Shown here piece by piece: positions 1 to 8,019 of a stretch of DNA of 64,000 nt. Source of the DNA: Paenibacillus sp. J23TS9 (GTDB lineage: Bacteria > Bacillota > Bacilli > Paenibacillales > Paenibacillaceae); contig NZ_BOSG01000005.1 of assembly GCF_018403225.1 (NCBI RefSeq), positions 362,414 to 426,413 of the forward strand, in the 5' to 3' direction. Position 1 is the stretch's first letter. Every line of letters begins with the position of its first letter. A program made the position numbers and the translations under genes. The notes under the pieces are model-generated. The model did not search any database. It saw nothing but the letters and a program-made list of their open reading frames with translations, and was not told the origin of the DNA.

Positions 1-137
1 CCCGTACCGCAGCCCAGATCGAGAATCATTTCTTCTTTTCGTGGGTTTAATAAAGACAGCAGATCTTTTCCGTACTTGGATACAAATCCAAGCTTCTGGT
101 CATATGAGAGCGGCTGCCATTGGTTCAAAGAATCCAT
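1..137 (-). CDS. SAM-dependent methyltransferase, N-terminal part (runs off window)
   Basis: The minus strand is open from an ATG at 137 to the window edge (45 codons). It is preceded by GGAGG at a suitable distance (tggaggtgttcaaa before ATG). The last visible residues are MILDLGCGTG, the class I methyltransferase motif I that binds S-adenosylmethionine, and the preceding stretch (SYDQKLGFVSKYGKDLLSLL) looks like the helical lead-in of small Bacillales methyltransferases. The substrate cannot be told from this fragment. It is divergent from the exporter genes starting at 439. The family call rests on one motif plus length before it. Confidence 0.75.
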   Translation of the reverse strand, partial: MDSLNQWQPLSYDQKLGFVSKYGKDLLSLLNPRKEEMILDLGCGT

Positions 138-438
138 TTTGAACACCTCCATTTCATGGTTGGCATTATTGTTGCATATTTCTTCTTATAAGTTAAATAT
201 ATTAATGTTATAACGTTTATAGGATTAATCTATAAGATGGTTTTATATATTGCCAGCTGTGATTGACAGTAAATTTGTGGATATCCTTTTTTTTATCAAA
301 TGAAAACCCAGTCATATCAACGGTTTATTGCCTAAAGTGTCCGGGTGCCATGCCGCAGATTATTTTTATATATGCTATATTTTAGTTGAAGATTTAGAAA
401 AGGGAATTACAGTACCAGCATAAGGAGGGACGAAACCA
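138..438. promoter_or_regulatory. divergent intergenic region with candidate operator and extended -10
   Basis: This 301-base gap separates the methyltransferase and bmrC-like genes. It is AT-rich. An inverted repeat TTATAG-N7-CTATAA lies at 217-235 and could be an operator for either gene. A TGCTATATT extended -10 lies at 373-381, about 60 bases before the bmrC-like start, without a convincing -35. TTGACA occurs at 263-268 but has no -10 at the right spacing. A 12-codon reading frame from about 300 lacks a ribosome binding site, so a bmrB-like attenuating leader peptide is not supported. Confidence 0.3.
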
Positions 439-2184
439 TTGAAAAACTTTGAACTGCTCACCAGCTATTTGAAGCAAAACAAGCTGCTCTATCTCACAGC
501 CATTATTTTGATTATTTTATCTAACGTAGATCAGTCTTTGCTGCCACAGATACTGGGAAAAGTAACGGATGGACTCAAGGAAGGCTCACTGGGACGGGAT
601 GGAATCATTCAGTACAGCCTTATTCTGCTTGCCATTGCAGTATCTTATGGTATTTTGTTTGGGCTCGGCCAATTTACGATCATGAGGCTTGGACGTCGCT
701 TCGAGTTTATCACACGCAGTCGTATTTTTACGCAGTTCTCCAGGTTGAGCGAGGATTTCTTCTCTAGACAGGGTACGGGCAAGCTGCTCAGTTACGTCAT
801 GAATGATGTGACATCGGTGCGCGAGGCGATCTCCTTTGGTGTCACGCAAACGACCAATGCAGTGTTCATGGTCATTTCCTGTGTGGCGATGATGCTCATT
901 ACCGGTATTCCCGTGACACTGATCTTGGTGAGCGTAGGTCCGTTGATCCTGATCCCGTTTCTGGTTATTTTCTTCGGTCCGCGAATTCGCGAAAGATCCA
1001 TGCAGGTGCAGGAGAATCTGGCCAATATGACGGAATCGGCGGATGAACAAATTGGCGGAATCCGCGTGACGAAGACGTTTGCCATGGAAGAAACGGCCCA
1101 GCAGCGATTTGACAGTACCGTTGACGGCGTCCGGGGAGCACAGCTCCGCCTGGTGCGGATGTCTTCTCTTTTCCAGGCTATCCTGCCTTTTCTCGGAGCT
1201 TTGTCACTGGTGGTTTCGCTACTTGTTGGCGGGTACATGACTATTCAGCATCATCTGTCTCTCGGCAGCTTCGTTGCCTTAACCTTTTATCTGCGGATGC
1301 TGACCGGACCTCTCCAGCAAATTGGCAACGTTATCAATATGATGCAGCGTTCGGGTGCATCCCTGGAACGGGTGAACCGTCTGCTGGCTGAAGTGCCAAG
1401 CGTGAGGGACCATAATTCGGCCATCGAGCTGAGTTCTGTTGGAGATATTGAAATCAATCATCTGAATTTTTCCTATCCGGGTGCTTCGGAAAAAGCGCTT
1501 GACGATGTTAGCTTTTCCATTCGGAAAGGTCAAACCATCGGCTTAATCGGACGCACGGGCAGCGGGAAATCCACCTTGGCGAAGCTGCTGCTTCGGGTCT
1601 ACGAGCCTCCGGCCGGCAGCATACGTGTAAGCGGGGAAGACATTACAGAAGTATCTCTGGAAACGCTGCGCAGGAAAATCGGTTATGTACCGCAGGATGG
1701 GTTCTTATTCAGTACGGACATTGCTGATAATATCGCGTTCAGCGATCGGTCGGCGAACATGCAGCAGATACGAAACGCAGCGGATCAGGCTTTACTGCTG
1801 GACAGCGTAAATACATTCAAGGAAGGCTTTCAAACCAAACTGGGAGAACGCGGACTTACGCTTTCTGGCGGACAAAGGCAGCGTGCCAGTCTGGCGAGGG
1901 GGCTGATGAAAAGACCTGAGCTGCTTATTCTCGATGACAGTATGAGCGCGGTGGATACACTGACAGAATCAGGGATCTTGAGCAATCTCGTCAAAGAACG
2001 GCAAGGTAAAACCACACTGATCATCGCTCATCGGATCAGCAGCGTGCAGCACGCCAATGAGATTATTGTGCTTGATGAGGGCCGAATTGTGCAGCGCGGC
2101 AGCCATGAGCAATTGATGGCACGCAGAGACGGTTTATACGCGTCTTTGTACCGGATTCAACAGGAGGGATTGCAGCATGCCTAA
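439..2184 (+). CDS. bmrC: heterodimeric ABC exporter subunit, BmrC (YheI)-like
   Basis: Half-transporter of 581 aa: six-helix export domain (about 15-300) and nucleotide-binding domain (about 335-575). Walker A GRTGSGKS is at 371-378, signature LSGGQ at 475-479, Walker B LLILDD at 495-500 and the switch His at 531. The residue after Walker B is Asp500 instead of the catalytic Glu, the hallmark of the degenerate subunit in heterodimeric exporters such as BmrCD and TM287/288. Start is TTG 439 behind AAGGAGGG. The gene overlaps the next one by 8 bases, so the two are translated together and should form one multidrug/lipid exporter in the membrane. The gene symbol is by similarity of architecture and of the Asp500 position to B. 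subtilis BmrC; the drug spectrum is unknown. Confidence 0.85.
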   Translation: MKNFELLTSYLKQNKLLYLTAIILIILSNVDQSLLPQILGKVTDGLKEGSLGRDGIIQYSLILLAIAVSYGILFGLGQFTIMRLGRRFEFITRSRIFTQFSRLSEDFFSRQGTGKLLSYVMNDVTSVREAISFGVTQTTNAVFMVISCVAMMLITGIPVTLILVSVGPLILIPFLVIFFGPRIRERSMQVQENLANMTESADEQIGGIRVTKTFAMEETAQQRFDSTVDGVRGAQLRLVRMSSLFQAILPFLGALSLVVSLLVGGYMTIQHHLSLGSFVALTFYLRMLTGPLQQIGNVINMMQRSGASLERVNRLLAEVPSVRDHNSAIELSSVGDIEINHLNFSYPGASEKALDDVSFSIRKGQTIGLIGRTGSGKSTLAKLLLRVYEPPAGSIRVSGEDITEVSLETLRRKIGYVPQDGFLFSTDIADNIAFSDRSANMQQIRNAADQALLLDSVNTFKEGFQTKLGERGLTLSGGQRQRASLARGLMKRPELLILDDSMSAVDTLTESGILSNLVKERQGKTTLIIAHRISSVQHANEIIVLDEGRIVQRGSHEQLMARRDGLYASLYRIQQEGLQHA

Positions 2185-3997
2185 TTCTTCAGCAGCCGCT
2201 GCTCTAGCGGGCAAGAAATCATCTGACGGGAGCAAAGGAAAGTCATTTGAAGCATTTAAAAATATATTAAAGTATGCCAAACCGCATAAGCTTACGTTTA
2301 CAGCCATTTTTTTCTGCGCTTTGCTCGGGATATCAGCGGATTTGCTCCAGCCTTATCTGGTCAAAATCGTCATTGACGATCATCTGGCCAAAGGGAATGC
2401 GCAAATTGGTTTTATCGCGATGATGGCGGGCATCTATTTGGGAATCTCTGTTATAAGCTTTGTGTTCACTTATGTTCAAAATAATTTGCTCCAGTATGCC
2501 GGTCAGGGCATTGTGGCAAAAATCCGTAAGGACTTATTTCATCATATCTCCAAACTTTCGATGTCATATTTTGACAGGGTCCATCGCGGAAGCCTGGTCA
2601 CGAATGTATCGAGCGATACGGAGACCATCAGCCAGTTCTTTACCCAGGTGCTCTTGAGCCTGATTCGCGACGGAATGACTTTGGTTCTCATCGTTTATTT
2701 CATGTTCCGGCTGGATACGACGCTGGCATGGTATTCGCTTATTATTTTGCCTGTCATCGGTCTGGTCGCTTTCATGTTCCGGCGTTATCTGCGGGAGGCT
2801 TATCAAGTGACCCGGAGCCGTCTTTCGCGGTTGATTGGCTTCATCGCAGAAAATCTCTCCGGCATGGGACTGATTCAGACTTTCCGGCAGGAGGAAGAGC
2901 AGACCCGTCGGTTTAACGAGCATAACGAAAGTTATTGGGAAGGGAATATGCGCGAGGTTCGTGCCAATGTTTTATTCAACCGGACCTTTGATATTTTAGG
3001 AAACCTTGCCCTGGTGTTGGTCGTTTGGCTTGGTGGGATGGCTGTATTCCATAAAAGCATGGAGGTTGGCGTTCTGTACGCTTTTACCAGCTACATCCGC
3101 CAGTTTTTCCAACCGATTAACCAGATTACGATGCAGTGGAACACGTTTCAGTCAACGATGGTATCCATGGACCGCATTTGGAAAATACTCAGCACCGAAC
3201 CGGACGTAAAGGATCCACTGCCTGATCACAAGACTGTTCTGAAGGCGGATGAAGCCAGAGGTAAAGTGGATTTCGATCATATTACCTTCGGATATGCACC
3301 ATCTAAACCCGTTATTCCCCATCTTGATCTGCATCTGGATGCAGGGGAGATGGTCGGTATTGTGGGTACAACGGGGGCTGGTAAAAGCACACTGATCAGC
3401 CTGCTAAACCGCTTTTATGATGTGAATAGGGGCAGTATTCGGATAGATGGAATCGATATCCGTGACATTCCCCAGCAGCAGCTGCACCGCCTTGTCGGCC
3501 TGATCCAGCAGGAGCCGTACCTGTTCTCAGGGAGTGTGCTGGACAACGTCAGACTCTTTCAAGACAGCATCACCCGTGAACGTGTCATGGAGGCATGCCG
3601 GCATGTCGGCGTACATGATATGATCATGCGAATGCCGCAGGGCTACGACTCTCTGCTGTCTGAACGAGGCAGCGGATTGTCCGCAGGTGAACGCCAGCTG
3701 ATCTCCTTTGCGCGTATTATGGTATTCGAGCCTAGGATTTTGATTCTCGACGAGGCAACGGCGCATCTGGACTCGCAGACGGAGCAGCTGGTGCAAAGCG
3801 CCCTGCAAACCGTATCCGAAGGACGGACGACGCTCATCATTGCCCATCGTTTATCGACGGTGATGCATGCTGACCGCATTCTGGTCATGAAAGATGGAAG
3901 AGCGGTCGAGGAGGGGACGCATGATGAGCTGATTGCCATGCATGGCTACTATGAGCAGCTGTACACTCATGCGCGGCAGGCGTCGGAGGAGGAGTAG
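2177..3997 (+). CDS. bmrD: heterodimeric ABC exporter subunit, BmrD (YheH)-like
   Basis: Partner half-transporter of 606 aa with an N-terminal extension, export domain (about 35-330) and nucleotide-binding domain. Walker A GTTGAGKS is at 397-404, Walker B ILILDE ends in the canonical catalytic Glu526 and the switch His is 557. The signature motif is LSAGE (501-505) rather than LSGGQ. Since that motif faces the Asp500-bearing site of the first subunit, both deviations fall in the same composite ATP site, as expected for one degenerate and one consensus site. ATG 2177 lies inside the end of the upstream gene behind caggaggg. Expected role: ATP-driven export of hydrophobic drugs as a BmrC/BmrD-type heterodimer. 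Confidence 0.85.
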   Translation: MPNSSAAAALAGKKSSDGSKGKSFEAFKNILKYAKPHKLTFTAIFFCALLGISADLLQPYLVKIVIDDHLAKGNAQIGFIAMMAGIYLGISVISFVFTYVQNNLLQYAGQGIVAKIRKDLFHHISKLSMSYFDRVHRGSLVTNVSSDTETISQFFTQVLLSLIRDGMTLVLIVYFMFRLDTTLAWYSLIILPVIGLVAFMFRRYLREAYQVTRSRLSRLIGFIAENLSGMGLIQTFRQEEEQTRRFNEHNESYWEGNMREVRANVLFNRTFDILGNLALVLVVWLGGMAVFHKSMEVGVLYAFTSYIRQFFQPINQITMQWNTFQSTMVSMDRIWKILSTEPDVKDPLPDHKTVLKADEARGKVDFDHITFGYAPSKPVIPHLDLHLDAGEMVGIVGTTGAGKSTLISLLNRFYDVNRGSIRIDGIDIRDIPQQQLHRLVGLIQQEPYLFSGSVLDNVRLFQDSITRERVMEACRHVGVHDMIMRMPQGYDSLLSERGSGLSAGERQLISFARIMVFEPRILILDEATAHLDSQTEQLVQSALQTVSEGRTTLIIAHRLSTVMHADRILVMKDGRAVEEGTHDELIAMHGYYEQLYTHARQASEEE

Positions 3998-4134
3998 GCT
4001 GCGGGGTTCACAATGCTTAGTTCTGGCATTGATGATGAGTTTGAAACATTCCTCTGATCGCTGTTGCCCCCAAGTTTATTGAATGAATATTAACGGTATT
4101 AAACTCGGGGTCAAAGGTTATGCTTCCGATGTTA

Positions 4135-4251
4135 GCTTTCCTTCGGAAAGCTTTTAGGCGAACGCTTCGCTTCTCCGAAATTGTTTCGTCCTCTCCGCTG
4201 CTACGACGTTAATAAGATTCGGCCCCCTCCGCATTGCGAAGGGGAGAGGAC
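4135..4251. repeat. structured intergenic element (two inverted repeats)
   Basis: The 381-base gap after bmrD holds a perfect short hairpin (gctttcc-ttc-ggaaagc, 4135-4151, followed by TTTT) and a larger inverted repeat GTCCTCTCC (4188-4196)/GGAGAGGAC (4243-4251). Neither is followed by a long T-run, so they are not ordinary terminators. The layout resembles a dispersed intergenic repeat, but no second copy is present in this window. Confidence 0.35.
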
Positions 4252-4256
4252 AACAA

Positions 4257-4295
4257 CAGCAGCCACCATTGCATATGGTGGCTGCTGCTTTATTT
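4257..4295 (+). terminator. intrinsic terminator after bmrCD
   Basis: A perfect 12-bp stem (cagcagccacca/tggtggctgctg) with a 7-base loop is followed by ctttattt. It lies between the convergent bmrD and ketopantoate-reductase-like genes and ends the exporter transcript. Confidence 0.8.
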
Positions 4296-4378
4296 AGTAG
4301 TTGTTCGCGATTCAAGTGGGGTGTATTTTAGGAAAGGCAATATGGCTATAATGAGTGGATGGAATGAGATTCGGGAGT

Positions 4379-5314
4379 TTAGCGGCTAACAAACTTGGAC
4401 ATCGTTCGCTTCTCCAACTCATCCCAATAAGGAGTCTCGATATTTATATGTTTTTTCAGCTTTTTGAAGGATTCGAACAAAGCGGAAATTTCACTGAAAG
4501 AACCATCTATCAATTTCATAAACGACAATTTGTGAACGAAGATTAGACCCAGGTATGTGATCCATCTATGCTTACGAATAAGGATAACCTGACTGGCAGG
4601 TGTGATCGTGTAATTTAGCTTCTCCAATAGACGAAACCCCTCGTCCATTGCGGAAATGGCCTGGTTAAAGAGTTTCTTGTCCTTCGTTGCTTTCTTTAAA
4701 TCGCCGTCGTAAAGATAACTAACCGAGTTCAAGGCAACGATCGTGACGATATGGCTTTTAAGCCAGGCGTCGATATCCTCATGATAGGCTAATTTATACT
4801 TCACTTTCTTAAATGCGCTCTCAAGGGTAGGCTTTATTGAGATCTCGCCGTCTAAGCTGCCTAATATCATTTGCCCGCCTCCGCGGATGCAGATCATGCG
4901 TCCGCTCTCCTCCCGGATTCCAGCGCTAATCTGAAAGCCGAAAATGACGTTTTTCTTCGCCTTACTCTTTTCTTGAATTTCATTCTGCATCCCGAGGGCA
5001 TCCGCATTATTCCCAACGAGGACGATATTGGAAGACCGATTCTCGGCTAGTATAGATAGAACGGATGGGAAATCATTGTATTTCATAACGACAAAAATGA
5101 GATCGTAGAGATCGTCGGCAGTAAGCTCTTGAATGACGTTTACTTCATCGACCGTGGTGCGACGCTGAAAATAATGTCGGATGACAAGCCCATTCGTCTT
5201 CAGTTGCACAGCTCTCTTGCCTCTTGCCAGCACGGTAACCTCATTCCCTCCGCGCACCAATACATGAGCAAGATAACTACCCAGAACGCCCGCCCCGTAA
5301 ACCAATATCCTCAT
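4379..5314 (-). CDS. ketopantoate reductase family (ApbA/PanE-like) oxidoreductase
   Basis: About 311 aa. The N-terminus MRILVYGAGVLGSYLA is a Rossmann NAD(P)-binding motif (GxGxxG) of the ApbA/PanE family, followed by the family's substrate domain and a helical C-terminal domain. ATG 5314 is chosen because AAAGGGG sits 8 bases upstream; ATG codons at 5320 and 5356 are in frame but badly spaced. No pantothenate genes are nearby, and the family includes many paralogues that are not true ketopantoate reductases, so panE is not assigned. It is divergent from a TetR regulator, which probably controls it. Confidence 0.75.
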   Translation of the reverse strand: MRILVYGAGVLGSYLAHVLVRGGNEVTVLARGKRAVQLKTNGLVIRHYFQRRTTVDEVNVIQELTADDLYDLIFVVMKYNDFPSVLSILAENRSSNIVLVGNNADALGMQNEIQEKSKAKKNVIFGFQISAGIREESGRMICIRGGGQMILGSLDGEISIKPTLESAFKKVKYKLAYHEDIDAWLKSHIVTIVALNSVSYLYDGDLKKATKDKKLFNQAISAMDEGFRLLEKLNYTITPASQVILIRKHRWITYLGLIFVHKLSFMKLIDGSFSEISALFESFKKLKKHINIETPYWDELEKRTMSKFVSR

Positions 5315-5388
5315 CTTCATATCCCCTTTATTGAACATCTGTTGATTTTTGACCATTCATTGAATAAAGTAAGGATAGCAGTCACTCT

Positions 5389-5418
5389 AACCGGCAGCAA
5401 TCGCTAGATTTACCGGTT
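5389..5418. promoter_or_regulatory. candidate TetR operator
   Basis: An inverted repeat AACCGG-N18-CCGGTT lies in the gap between the divergent oxidoreductase and TetR genes. TetR-family proteins usually bind inverted repeats between divergent genes; binding here is inference, and the half-sites are short and far apart. Confidence 0.25.
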
Positions 5419-5471
5419 TTGTTGGTTTTTCAACAGATTAATATGAATTGTTTAAAAAGGTGGGCTCTTTC

Positions 5472-6035
5472 GTGGACAGAAGAATCAAAAAAAATCAAGC
5501 AGCCATAATGAATGCCTTAATGCAACTGATAGCGGAGAAAGAATTCGAGAAAATAACGATCAACGATATCGCGGAGCGTGCCGACGTCAATCGAGGCACC
5601 GTGTATTCGCATTACTCGGATAAATACGATCTATTGGATAAGTTCATAGAAGCCCAACTGACACATTTGATGAAAAGCTGTTACTCTGTGGATGCGGCGG
5701 AAATTCCAACGAAGACTTTCTTGCACCATACGATTAAAGAAATCAAGCAAAACGCTCCATTATATAAAACCTTGTTGAGCATTAAAGACGTTTCTTCCTT
5801 CAGGATACATCTGAACAGCATGATCAATAAACAGATCATGGAACAGATGGACGAAACCAATTTAAGCATAGATGACCTGAGCAAATCGATATATGCGCAA
5901 TTCATGAGTTCGGCGATCGTCGGTGTGATCGAGTGGTGGTTCAATCAATCCATGCCATGTTCTACGGAAGAATTGACGGACCGGTTATGGACCCTTCTGG
6001 AGATGAATCAGCTGATCCCATTGAAGATAAGTTAA
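5472..6035 (+). CDS. TetR/AcrR family transcriptional regulator
   Basis: About 187 aa. The N-terminal DNA-binding domain contains the TetR pattern ITINDIAERADVNRGTVYSHY, a helix-turn-helix followed by the tyrosine-rich recognition end, with KYDLLDKFI after it. The C-terminal half is a helical ligand/dimer domain. GTG 5472 is taken as start because aaggtggg lies 7 bases upstream; an in-frame TTG at 5448 has no ribosome binding site. It likely represses the divergent oxidoreductase gene and itself. The inducer is unknown. Confidence 0.85.
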   Translation: MDRRIKKNQAAIMNALMQLIAEKEFEKITINDIAERADVNRGTVYSHYSDKYDLLDKFIEAQLTHLMKSCYSVDAAEIPTKTFLHHTIKEIKQNAPLYKTLLSIKDVSSFRIHLNSMINKQIMEQMDETNLSIDDLSKSIYAQFMSSAIVGVIEWWFNQSMPCSTEELTDRLWTLLEMNQLIPLKIS

Positions 6036-6116
6036 ATTACATTTACCCATACAACATAAATTATTACAAAAAAACAGAGCGCCTCAGTTCCTTCTGGAAC
6101 GGTACTGCTTCCCGAA

Positions 6117-6588
6117 GCTCCGACGAACCCTGATGGGTTCTCATCCCTCCATAAAGCAAAAAGCCCCTCCGAAGAGAGGCTTTTATATACGTCCCAGGAG
6201 GGATACAGCCCTTCGGGCTGACTGCGAAGCAGATGCTAACGAAGCTTATGCTCCGACGAACCCTGATGGGTTCTCATCCCACTATAAAGCAAAAATCCAC
6301 TCCGAGGAATGGATTTTATGAACGTCCCAGGAGGGATGCAGCCCTATCGGGCTGACTGCGAAGCAAATGCTAAGAAGCTTATGCTCCGACGAACCCTGAT
6401 GGGTTCTCATCCCTCTATAAAGCAAAAAGCCACTCCGAGGAGTGGCTTTTATGAACGTCCCAGGAGGGATACAGCCCTTCAGGCTGACTGCGAAGCAGAT
6501 GCTAACGAAGCTTATGCTCCGACGAACCCTGATGGGTTCTCATCCCTCCATAAAGCAAAAAGCCCCTCCGAAGAGTGGCTTTTATGTA

Positions 6589-6603
<15 letters not shown>
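6117..6603. repeat. 133-bp tandem repeat array carrying tRNA-Arg 3'-end copies
   Basis: Four units start at 6117, 6250, 6383 and 6516, an exact 133-bp period. Each holds a GAACCC-TGAT-GGGTTC hairpin, a terminator-like hairpin flanked by AAAA/TTTT, and cgtcccaggagggat. That last string is identical to the 3' end of the tRNA-Arg gene and recurs at 6190, 6323, 6456 and, in the real tRNA, 6589. In the three degenerate copies it is followed by agcccttcgggct-type sequence instead of the rest of the tRNA. In unit 2 the terminator stem changes GCCA/TGGC to TCCA/TGGA, a compensatory change suggesting that the hairpin is maintained. The preceding stretch 6036-6116 shows nothing recognisable. Confidence 0.9.
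6555..6583 (-). terminator. terminator of tRNA-Arg
   Basis: Read on the minus strand, AAAAGCC...GGCTTTTT forms a hairpin with a U-run directly after the tRNA 3' end. Copies of it recur upstream in each 133-bp unit. Confidence 0.75.
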
Positions 6604-6662
<59 letters not shown>

Positions 6663-6684
6663 ATAAAAAATTCAAGCAAGAAAT

Positions 6685-6713
6685 ATCATATCATACGGAT
6701 AAACATTTTACAA
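6685..6713 (-). promoter_or_regulatory. sigma-A promoter of tRNA-Arg
   Basis: On the minus strand, TTGTAA (6713-6708) and TATGAT (6690-6685) are separated by 17 bases, about 22 bases before the tRNA 5' end. Confidence 0.65.
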
Positions 6714-6895
6714 CAATAAATTAATAATATTAATTAAAACGGATTGTACAGCCTAAAAATATACCAAAAAGCTGTTTCAAGGGCTTCATAATTCATTAAT
6801 ATTTTCTGTATCTGATTTTTACGCCTATACGGTTTAAATATTCGAAAGAGACATGTACATATGCAGGCAGTTTTTTTTCATGTGCAAAGCGGGTA

Positions 6896-6904
6896 TGCTA
6901 TAAT
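6896..6904 (+). promoter_or_regulatory. extended -10 promoter of the ysoA-like gene
   Basis: TGCTATAAT is a perfect extended -10. The -35 region is weak. It is about 45 bases before the proposed start codon at 6949. The rest of the 6663-6948 gap is AT-rich with no other signal seen. Confidence 0.55.
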
Positions 6905-6948
6905 CAACAATTAATTGACCTTACCCGGACAGAAAGGAGGAACCCCCT

Positions 6949-7878
6949 ATTAATGATTCCAATTCCCCAGCGAAAGACAACTTAGTCCTCTTTCCAAAGA
7001 CACTCGACTTCTATCAGATTCAGCTGACAGTCATGCTGGAAAATGAACGATACGGGGAAGCAATGGAGCTTCTGCGTTTTTTGCTGCAGTGCCAAGGACA
7101 GGATCAGCGGCATTATGATGAATGGCAGGCGCTTCTTGAATGGCTGGAAGCTGCGTTTCCCCAATACAATCACAGCAATTCGGACGGTGAGCATTCGGGG
7201 GAGGCAGATGAGAGTGAGCCAAACGAGGATGAGATGAAACGTCAGAATGTTCACGCCAAGCTGGCAGAGGACAGCTTCTATGCGGATAAGCTGCTGCAGA
7301 CGGCCATGCAGGAACCGCTAAGTGAACAAAATATGCTCGCGCTGGAGCAGTTGTCTTATCTCGAAGGTTCTGCTATCGATGAGGAGCTTGTACAATGGCT
7401 GCAAAGCCAGGAGCTCCATCCACTGCTTCAATTCAGAGTCTTGCAGACGCTTCGCAAACGTGGAATGCAGGGGAACATAGAACTGCTTCGGGGTCAGGAA
7501 CGTGCCAGGATCGATGTAGAAGCAGTACCGCTGAGCCCGGATGAATTTCCAACGCAGGTCGGTCTGGTTACAGAACGGGTAGCCGGGCAGACAGAGGTTC
7601 AGGAGCCTACGCTTTTTTACTTTGCGCAGGAGCTGTGGACACAATTTATCATGGCTATTTACGGTACGGATGATTACTTTTCCATAGTGGATGAAAATGA
7701 TGAGACGATCGACATCTGGGCAGCGTCTCTGCACCAGATTGTTTCCGAGAGTCTGACGGGCAGCCGCAGCGATGAAGAGATCAGATACATGTACGGAGTA
7801 ACGGACACGATGCGCTTTATTTTTGAGCAGGCGTACCGCACGATGAAGCAGTTTGTTGCCGCAGGGACGAATGTATAG
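6949..7878 (+). CDS. YsoA-like tetratricopeptide-style protein upstream of tig; probable ATT start
   Basis: The reading frame is open upstream of the first in-frame ATG (7033), and the added residues (LVLFPKTLDFYQIQLTV) look like genuine coding sequence. AGGAGG at 6935-6940 is followed after 8 bases by ATT at 6949, which would initiate a 309-aa protein; no ATG, GTG or TTG exists in frame between 6949 and 7033. The ATG at 6953 is out of frame and stops after 10 codons. The protein is helical with repeated acidic-hydrophobic segments, and by position matches B. subtilis YsoA, a TPR-type protein next to tig. Its function is unknown. If the ATT start is wrong, the protein would begin at 7033 (281 aa) without a good ribosome binding site. 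Confidence 0.7.
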   Translation: MNDSNSPAKDNLVLFPKTLDFYQIQLTVMLENERYGEAMELLRFLLQCQGQDQRHYDEWQALLEWLEAAFPQYNHSNSDGEHSGEADESEPNEDEMKRQNVHAKLAEDSFYADKLLQTAMQEPLSEQNMLALEQLSYLEGSAIDEELVQWLQSQELHPLLQFRVLQTLRKRGMQGNIELLRGQERARIDVEAVPLSPDEFPTQVGLVTERVAGQTEVQEPTLFYFAQELWTQFIMAIYGTDDYFSIVDENDETIDIWAASLHQIVSESLTGSRSDEEIRYMYGVTDTMRFIFEQAYRTMKQFVAAGTNV

Positions 7879-7922
7879 AAAAAACGGGAAGTTCTACCTG
7901 AGGACTTGCTAGAGGGTTGCCC

Positions 7923-7951
7923 TTGAAAAAGGGGACGATCTTGTTTATACT
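7923..7951 (+). promoter_or_regulatory. sigma-A promoter of tig
   Basis: TTGAAA at 7923-7928 and TATACT at 7946-7951 with a 17-base spacer lie about 70 bases before the tig start. Confidence 0.75.
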
Positions 7952-8019
7952 ATAGTGGTTATTCTGTGCGTGTTAAAACTAATGACCATGTGAAATATTT
8001 TTGGAGGGGAAGGCATAAA

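Noticed and set aside
300..335. 12-codon leader peptide before the bmrC-like gene, analogous to bmrB
   Set aside because: No ribosome binding site before the ATG and no terminator/antiterminator pair could be drawn.
6953..6985. ATG 6953 as start of the ysoA-like gene
   Set aside because: It is out of frame with the long coding frame and hits TAG after ten codons.
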